Source: UBA8518 sp041659585
GTDB taxonomy: Bacteria > Patescibacteriota > Minisyncoccia > Moranbacterales > UBA2206
Assembly: GCA_041659585.1 (NCBI GenBank)
Contig: JBAZXY010000045.1
Location: 1-9,770 of the forward strand
DNA length: 9,770 bases
Reading direction: 5' to 3'
Part shown: positions 5,212 through 9,770 of the stretch, in pieces
How the letters are laid out: each line of letters starts with the position of its first letter
Numbering within the stretch: position 1 is the first letter of the stretch
Translations under genes and position numbers: made by a program
Notes under the pieces: generated by a model
What the model saw: the letters and a program-made list of their open reading frames with translations, nothing else
Told to the model about the DNA's origin: nothing
The model's database searches: none

Positions 5212-7242
5212 TTAGACATCCACTTTTTCCATAGTGGTTTTTTTATCTTCAATCATCTTTTCCAGGAAATCATCCAATTTAGCACTAGCGACACACATCA
5301 CCATATCCGCCCCTCCATAATAAATATGTAATATATCCTTCTGAATAACTGCTCCACAAACATATACCACACCTGCTTTCATGCCTTCATTTTCATATAT
5401 CTCATCTGGCTCCAAAAGTGGCACACGGGAACGATAGAGAATTTTTTCCGGGTTTTTGTAATCCAAAATCATCGCTCCAATCTTGTAACGATTAGGATCA
5501 TGCTTATCCATCGCATGGTAGAAAAGCAGCCAACCGTATTTAGTCTTAATTGGTGGAGCTCCCGCCCCTCGCACAATGTTATCCCAGCGGTTTTCCTTGG
5601 TGTCCGTTTGGCGGAAGCTATTTTCAATATACACCTTTTCTTCGTCCAAATTATCAAAATAATCAATCATGACTTGCGGAGTGATACTGTGGATAATAGC
5701 ATATTTGCCATTGATTTTTTCTGGAAAAACAATCCAATTTTTTTGAATCTGCCCAGGCTTGGAAATGAGTCGAGCTTTGGTCCAATTCCAGCGCTGATGG
5801 ATAAAATCACTATAAGAAATGGAGGTCATTGCCACGCCCGGCACATCATGACCGTTATAAGCCACATAAGTCATATAGATAGTCTTGCCTACCTTGGTGA
5901 GACGAGGATCTTCACATCCCCCACTGCAACCACCGCCGGATTCATAAATCGCCGGATCGGTACAAGGGTCATATTTAGCGCAATTTGCCCCCTCAAATTT
6001 TTCTCGCGGAACATAAATAGGAAATCCTAATCGGGTGTCAAAATTAAAACCATCCTTGCTGGAAGCATAACCCAATGAAGAAACATCATCATCTCCAATG
6101 GCTCGATAGAGTAGATGGAATTTTCCGTTGGCGTGAATTGCAGCTGCGTTGAAAACAGCTTTGCTCTCCCAACTATTTTTTAGATTCGGCATCAGGATAG
6201 GATTCTCATTATGGCGTTCTATGGCAGTCACTCTTGCTTGTTTGGGTGTATGAAATTTAGGCACCCTGAAATCAACCCGCATCAATTCCCCAGCCACAAC
6301 ATAATAAACAAAGATGTTTTTATCCTTGTAATATGCCCCAATAGAAGAAGCATTGTCAGCTTCTGTTAATGGGAAGCTCTGCTCCCAAATCGGTTTTTCA
6401 CAACGCCATAGCAATTGACTAGGATTTTCCTGTGCAAACAAAGCTCCTCCGACTTGCAAATAAAAACGTTGATCTTTCACAAAAGAGGATTCATAGAGTA
6501 ATAATACTCCCTTTTCCGTAGCAATAGTCTCAATTATCCGCACTCCATTATGATCAAAAAAGTTTTGCCTAGGTGTCAGAAGATGCTCCCTTTGAATTTC
6601 CCATTTATCCAATGTGTTCGCAGTAGCAAAGTAAATAAAATTTTCTCCCGTATAAGCAGTGTATTTTTCTTGAAAAGCCTCTTTTTTAGCAAAAATAAAT
6701 CGATGCTTGATAACACTGGTAGCGGCATATTCTTGAAAAGTCAGCTTGTCCGATAATTCAGCAAAAGCGGTTAATTGTTGGTCGAAATCAACTTTGCGAT
6801 AGTTCAATACCAGCTGATCATTGATTTGTGTGACATTGATTTCCGAGATACTTTGCAAAGGCACGTCATAGCCAAAATTATTTACCAAAGAAATTTCTTT
6901 GGCATTTTTGAAAAATCCCTTGCTATCTAAGCGCAGAATAAAAAGTTTACCCGCTTCTTCATATAACAAGTGCTCTTTATTCTTGATAGTGAAAATCTTG
7001 AAATATTTTCGGGATAGTTCTTTTCTTACAAGCTTTTCCTTTTCCCCGGCGCCAGTAGCGACACCCCTCATGACATTGGTCGGTATTGATTTTCTTTTTG
7101 CTGTCAGCGCTCTTTTTCTTGGAATGGCAGCATCCAACTTTTTCGCTGTTTTTTGCCAAGAAGTTTTTATAGCATGCTTCGCTATCCCTTCTTTTTCAGA
7201 AGAGGAAGAATTATGTAATAAACCCGTTAACGCTTTGAGCAT
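5212..7242 (-). CDS. GH130-family protein with decayed N-terminal propeller
   Basis: This 676-residue protein has three parts. Residues 1-75 form a Lys/Ala/Arg-rich tail without a signal peptide. Residues about 80-330 resemble a GH130 unit that has lost its motifs: EKGVLLLYE (243-251), GGALFAQENPSQLLWR (265-280) and KDKNIFVYY (306-314) line up with the last blades of the neighbour, but no CEDPR is present. Residues about 340-660 are a recognisable GH130 unit with YRAIGDDD (379-386), GCEDPR (442-447), FPEKINGKYAIIHS (506-519), GAPPIKTKYGWLLFYH (561-576) and YYGGAD (641-646). Next to GCEDPR is an insertion with extra cysteines (C421, C427, C439 besides C443). HS and YHA replace the neighbour's HR and YHG, so phosphorylase versus hydrolase activity cannot be told. 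It is first in a two-gene operon from 7313; no Shine-Dalgarno sequence is seen. Confidence 0.82.
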   Translation of the reverse strand: MLKALTGLLHNSSSSEKEGIAKHAIKTSWQKTAKKLDAAIPRKRALTAKRKSIPTNVMRGVATGAGEKEKLVRKELSRKYFKIFTIKNKEHLLYEEAGKLFILRLDSKGFFKNAKEISLVNNFGYDVPLQSISEINVTQINDQLVLNYRKVDFDQQLTAFAELSDKLTFQEYAATSVIKHRFIFAKKEAFQEKYTAYTGENFIYFATANTLDKWEIQREHLLTPRQNFFDHNGVRIIETIATEKGVLLLYESSFVKDQRFYLQVGGALFAQENPSQLLWRCEKPIWEQSFPLTEADNASSIGAYYKDKNIFVYYVVAGELMRVDFRVPKFHTPKQARVTAIERHNENPILMPNLKNSWESKAVFNAAAIHANGKFHLLYRAIGDDDVSSLGYASSKDGFNFDTRLGFPIYVPREKFEGANCAKYDPCTDPAIYESGGGCSGGCEDPRLTKVGKTIYMTYVAYNGHDVPGVAMTSISYSDFIHQRWNWTKARLISKPGQIQKNWIVFPEKINGKYAIIHSITPQVMIDYFDNLDEEKVYIENSFRQTDTKENRWDNIVRGAGAPPIKTKYGWLLFYHAMDKHDPNRYKIGAMILDYKNPEKILYRSRVPLLEPDEIYENEGMKAGVVYVCGAVIQKDILHIYYGGADMVMCVASAKLDDFLEKMIEDKKTTMEKVDV

Positions 7243-7304
7243 ATGATTATTTTGTTTTTATATTACTTTTTCATAGGCCATTTATCCTATTCAATCACTT
7301 TTAT

Positions 7305-7313
7305 ATTATACCA
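7305..7313 (-). promoter_or_regulatory. Extended -10 promoter of the GH130 operon
   Basis: On the minus strand this reads TGGTATAAT, the same nine bases as the extended -10 box at 2733-2741. The 17-base-spaced -35 position holds only TTAGCT. It sits about 30 bases after the pyrG stop. The predicted start near 7298 gives a leader of about 56 bases, with a small 5-bp hairpin (7273-7277 with 7286-7290). No terminator separates pyrG from it, so pyrG read-through is also possible. Confidence 0.65.
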
Positions 7314-7343
7314 CATTTTTATTTTTTAGCTAATTTGTGGTTA

Positions 7344-8984
7344 TTATTTGGAAACATTTTTTATACAAGCCGCAATTAATCCATTGAAAACGGGATGGCC
7401 CTTGAAAGGATCCGTTTTTAGTTCCGGATGAAATTGTGTGGCTACGAAAAATGGATGCTCTACTTGTGGCAGCTCGACAATTTCCATCAGTTTGCCGTCC
7501 GGTGATTTTCCAGAGAAAATGAGACCAGCTTTTTCAATTTGAGCAATGTATTGAGGATTCACTTCCCAGCGGTGTCGATGTCGCTCCTCAATCTTAATAG
7601 ATTTATAAATTTTATGCGCCAACGTACCCTTTGTCAAAGTAGCTTGATAAGCACCGAGTCGCATTGTGGCGCCATAATTACCATCTTCTAAATTCTTTTT
7701 TTGCTCCGGCATGATATCAATTACGGGATTTTTCGTTTTACGATCAACTTCAGTCGTGTTGGCATCTTTGAGACCCAAAACATTGCGCGCAAATTCAATC
7801 ACCGCCAGTTGCATGCCATAACAAATACCTAAAAAAGGAATCTTCTCTTGACGTAAAAATTCAATCACATTGACTTTTCCTTCAATTCCTCTTGAGCCGA
7901 AACCACCGGGAACAACAATACCATCATATTGGCGCAATTCCTCCAGTTTTTCTGGATTTTTCTCATACACTTCACTGCTCAACCAGTCAATCTGCGGTTT
8001 CACCTGATGGAAATAACTAGCGTGTTTCACCGCCTCAATCACACTGAGATAGGCATCCGACAAGACAAAATCACCGGTATCAAAATATTTTCCGACAATT
8101 CCAATTTTAATAGTTTGCTTAGGATGCTTAATCTTTTCTACCAGATCATACCATTTTGTAAGATCAGTTTTATTATATTTCAAACCTAATTTTTTCAAAA
8201 TAAGACGACTAAAATCATCGCGCTCAAAATTAATCGGCACCTCATAGATACTGTCGATATCCGGCGCTGAAATCACATCCCGCTCCGGGATATTGCAAAA
8301 CATAGCAATTTTCTCCTTACGGCGATCATCCAAGTAGGTTTCCGCTCGGGCAATGATAAAATCCGGTTGAATTCCTGCACTATTCAAAGTCCGCACCGCA
8401 TATTGAGTGGGCTTAGTTTTCATTTCTCCCACCTTGGAAGGCAATGGCAAGAAACTCACCATCACAGTCAATACATCATCCGGATATTTAATCTTCATCA
8501 TCCGCGCCGCTTCCAAGAAAAGAATGTTTTGATACTCACCTACCGTGCCACCCACTTCGATAATAGTAATATCCGATTTGGCTTTTTCAGAAGCGATTTC
8601 AATGCGCTCAATCACCTCGAGGGGGATATGTGGCACCACCTCCACACATTTCCCTTTATATTTCAAATCTCTTTCTTTGTGAATAACTGACTCATAAACA
8701 CTACCAGTGGTCATATAATTTTCTGAAGGCAGGGTGATATCCAAAAAGCGCTCATAATTTCCCATATCCTGATCAGTTTCCAGACCGGAATCCAAAACAA
8801 AAACCTCTCCATGCTCTGTGGGATTCATCGTCCCAGCATCCACGTTGATATAGGGATCAATCTTAAGTGCAGTAATATTAAAACCACGGGCCTTCAAAAT
8901 AGCACCAATAGAAGAGGTCGTAATACCTTTTCCAACACCACTCATCACGCCCCCCACAACAAAGATATATTTTCTGTTCTTCAT
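7344..8984 (-). CDS. pyrG: CTP synthase
   Basis: This enzyme makes CTP from UTP, ATP and glutamine in the cytoplasm; at 546 residues it is the usual length. The N-terminal synthetase domain (1 to about 270) has the P-loop GGVMSGVGKG (11-20), KIDPYINVDAGTMNPTEHGE (41-60), ETDQDMGNYERF (69-80) and EVGGTVGE (143-150). The class I glutamine amidotransferase domain (about 293-540) has VPGGFGSRGIEGK (358-370), the nucleophile Cys388 in GICYGMQLA and the His519/Glu521 pair in FHPEL. All catalytic residues I can place are present. The P-loop reads MSGVGKG where many bacterial enzymes have VSSLGKG. The ATG at 8984 has an AT-only upstream sequence without a Shine-Dalgarno. The gene follows rplI by 113 bases containing two hairpins, and no clear promoter of its own was found, so it may depend on the rplI promoter. 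Confidence 0.97.
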   Translation of the reverse strand: MKNRKYIFVVGGVMSGVGKGITTSSIGAILKARGFNITALKIDPYINVDAGTMNPTEHGEVFVLDSGLETDQDMGNYERFLDITLPSENYMTTGSVYESVIHKERDLKYKGKCVEVVPHIPLEVIERIEIASEKAKSDITIIEVGGTVGEYQNILFLEAARMMKIKYPDDVLTVMVSFLPLPSKVGEMKTKPTQYAVRTLNSAGIQPDFIIARAETYLDDRRKEKIAMFCNIPERDVISAPDIDSIYEVPINFERDDFSRLILKKLGLKYNKTDLTKWYDLVEKIKHPKQTIKIGIVGKYFDTGDFVLSDAYLSVIEAVKHASYFHQVKPQIDWLSSEVYEKNPEKLEELRQYDGIVVPGGFGSRGIEGKVNVIEFLRQEKIPFLGICYGMQLAVIEFARNVLGLKDANTTEVDRKTKNPVIDIMPEQKKNLEDGNYGATMRLGAYQATLTKGTLAHKIYKSIKIEERHRHRWEVNPQYIAQIEKAGLIFSGKSPDGKLMEIVELPQVEHPFFVATQFHPELKTDPFKGHPVFNGLIAACIKNVSK

Positions 8985-9021
8985 AAAATTATAAAAAATT
9001 TAAATTATTTTTTTACAAATG

Positions 9022-9046
9022 AAAAAGCCGCCTCCCCTGCGACTTT
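9022..9046 (-). terminator. Terminator or attenuator between rplI and pyrG
   Basis: On the minus strand an 8-bp stem (AAAGTCGC with GCGGCTTT, one G-U pair, loop AGGGGAG) ends in a run of five T residues, two beyond the stem, followed by C. The U tract is short, so termination is probably partial. It lies about 40 bases before the pyrG start and 50 after the rplI stop. Confidence 0.5.
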
Positions 9047-9047
9047 A

Positions 9048-9075
9048 GAGCTTGCTTACAATCCCTCTTAAGCTC
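9048..9075 (-). other. Second hairpin in the pyrG leader
   Basis: GAGCTT and AAGCTC arms (9070-9075 and 9048-9053 on the minus strand, loop of 16) form a 6-bp stem immediately upstream of the terminator-like hairpin at 9022-9046. There is no T tract. Tandem hairpins in a leader can be an attenuator, but no alternative pairing between the two was found. Confidence 0.35.
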
Positions 9076-9097
9076 ATATCTAGTTTTCAAAAATCCT

Positions 9098-9538
9098 TTA
9101 GGCACTTTCCACAATCACCATCACACTAGTTTCAATAGCATGATCCAAATGAACAGCTATTTCATATTCACCCAATTCCTTAATATGATCTTCCAACACA
9201 ATCGATTTTTCCGCCACCACAATCCCCTCTTTTTTCAAAGCACTCATAATATCTTTGGCTTGCACTGAACCAAACAGCTTACCATTTTTTTCTTTCATTA
9301 GAATGGTGACTGATGTTCCCTCTAAGGCACTGGCCAAAGCTTGGGTTTTTTCTAAATCAGCCTGTTCATTTTCCGCTTGTTTGCTTTTAATGGCGGTAAT
9401 CTTGCGCACTGAACTATCTGTTGCGATTTCTGCTAATTTTCTGGAAAACAACATATTGCGAGCATAACCCTCAGCCACCTCTTTGAGATCGCCTTTTTTC
9501 CCTAAACCCTTGACATCTTGCAGTAATATAACTTTCAT
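9098..9538 (-). CDS. rplI: 50S ribosomal protein L9 (bL9)
   Basis: The 146 residues match bL9 in full: the N-terminal rRNA-binding domain MKVILLQDVKGLGKKGD with EVAEGYARNMLF (about 1-50), a charged connecting helix rich in Lys/Glu/Gln (about 42-75) and the C-terminal domain with GKLFGSVQAKDI (85-96) and the IKELGEYEI segment. L9 bridges the L1-stalk base and the neighbouring ribosome and is dispensable in many bacteria; some Patescibacteria lineages lack it, so its presence is mildly informative about the lineage. It starts at the ATG at 9538, has no Shine-Dalgarno sequence, and is served by the strong promoter at 9617-9645 with a leader of about 72 bases. pyrG follows on the same strand. Confidence 0.96.
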   Translation of the reverse strand: MKVILLQDVKGLGKKGDLKEVAEGYARNMLFSRKLAEIATDSSVRKITAIKSKQAENEQADLEKTQALASALEGTSVTILMKEKNGKLFGSVQAKDIMSALKKEGIVVAEKSIVLEDHIKELGEYEIAVHLDHAIETSVMVIVESA

Positions 9539-9616
9539 TTTTAGTATTTTTCTATTATTTGCCAGCGCCTTTTTTAAAAAAGCTCCAGCCTCATTTAATT
9601 CCCACTTAGTATACCC

Positions 9617-9645
9617 ATTGTAACAAAAAACAAAATAAGTGACAA
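9617..9645 (-). promoter_or_regulatory. Sigma70-type promoter of rplI
   Basis: On the minus strand: TTGTCA (9645-9640), a 17-base spacer and TACAAT (9622-9617), each five of six consensus bases at optimal spacing. The predicted start near 9610 places rplI, and possibly pyrG, downstream. Confidence 0.78.
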
Positions 9646-9661
9646 GCGCGCAATGTGCTAT

Positions 9662-9693
9662 AAATAGGTATTATTTAGCCTAGTGCCCTATTT
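9662..9693. other. Hairpin after the edge gene
   Basis: A 7-bp inverted repeat (AAATAGG 9662-9668 with CCTATTT 9687-9693, loop of 18) starts at the stop codon of the minus-strand gene at the right edge. No proper T tract follows on the minus strand, so a terminator role is only possible. Confidence 0.3.
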
Positions 9694-9770
9694 TAAATGA
9701 AAATTTCCAACATTACCGGTAAATGATCGGAGATTTGTTCATCCAGAACGCGCGCATCGGCTGTAATATT
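9693..9770 (-). CDS. Endonuclease/exonuclease/phosphatase-family protein, C-terminal end
   Basis: Reading in from the right edge, 25 codons end in TAA at 9693: the protein tail is NITADARVLDEQ, then ISDHLPVMLEIFI. The SDHLPV motif near the C-terminus, followed by a short hydrophobic strand, is the hallmark of the DNase I-like endonuclease/exonuclease/phosphatase fold, where the Asp and His of SDH are active-site residues. Nothing more of the gene is in the window, so the substrate (DNA, phosphoester or lipid) cannot be told. It lies just upstream of the rplI promoter on the same strand. Confidence 0.7.
   Translation of the reverse strand, partial: NITADARVLDEQISDHLPVMLEIFI

Noticed and set aside
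5500..6030. Long antisense reading frames inside the GH130 and pyrH genes
   Set aside because: They lie opposite strongly conserved coding sequence, show no family motifs and have no start signals; they are by-products of the codon use on the real strand.
8988..8993. TATAAT three bases before the pyrG ATG, possible leaderless promoter
   Set aside because: The transcription start would fall inside or after the ATG, no -35 box is present at proper spacing, and the stretch is almost pure A/T, so chance is the simpler explanation.
8985..9097. Firmicutes-type pyrG control by reiterative G addition
   Set aside because: That mechanism needs a GGGC-type transcript start and a pyrimidine-rich terminator arm; here the hairpin loop is purine-rich and no such start is seen.
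9570..9581. T6A6 palindrome in the rplI leader as a hairpin or autoregulatory site
   Set aside because: A directly abutting T6A6 cannot form a hairpin without melting its centre, and the flanking bases pair only poorly, so there is not enough to call a structure.

Overview
The window looks like a piece of a small, AT-rich bacterial genome of the Candidate Phyla Radiation (Candidatus Patescibacteria, perhaps a Parcubacteria-like lineage). This is an inference. It rests on an archaeal-type UMP kinase, a membrane-tethered Ada-like zinc domain of a kind I associate with these genomes, AT-rich leaders without Shine-Dalgarno sequences before almost every gene, and compact gene packing. The standard genetic code fits: long genes contain no in-frame TGA. 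All eleven visible stops are TAA (8) or TAG (3). No tRNA, rRNA, CRISPR array, insertion sequence or transposase was seen.

Left part (1-1072), plus strand. The 3' end of a PD-(D/E)XK (RecB/Cas4-like) nuclease is followed by a hairpin whose 3' arm contains the -35 box of a near-consensus promoter. That promoter drives a 67-aa membrane protein with a canonical GGAGG ribosome binding site and its own terminator. The next ~270 bases are non-coding and hold a bidirectional terminator and a long set of nested inverted repeats.

Second part (1073-2741), minus strand. An apparent three-gene unit runs from an extended -10 promoter: membrane-anchored zinc-domain protein, archaeal-type UMP kinase, and a small DUF2103-like protein. 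The promoter overlaps back to back with the promoter of rpmA (L27, plus strand), which ends at a perfect 15-bp bidirectional terminator.

Third part (3272-7313), minus strand. Two adjacent GH130-type genes (mannoside phosphorylase/mannosidase family) follow one extended -10 promoter. Each encodes two beta-propeller units, giving four units in 4 kb, with motif conservation that varies from intact to almost unrecognisable.

Right part (7344-9770), minus strand. CTP synthase (pyrG), ribosomal protein L9 (rplI) with a strong promoter, and the last 25 codons of an endonuclease/exonuclease/phosphatase-family protein at the edge. UMP kinase and CTP synthase are two steps of the same UMP-to-CTP route. 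The GH130 genes suggest use or remodelling of mannose-containing glycans. The most unusual items are the orphan small membrane gene with its overlapping terminator/promoter, the nested repeat at 911-1025, and the decayed or rearranged GH130 propellers.
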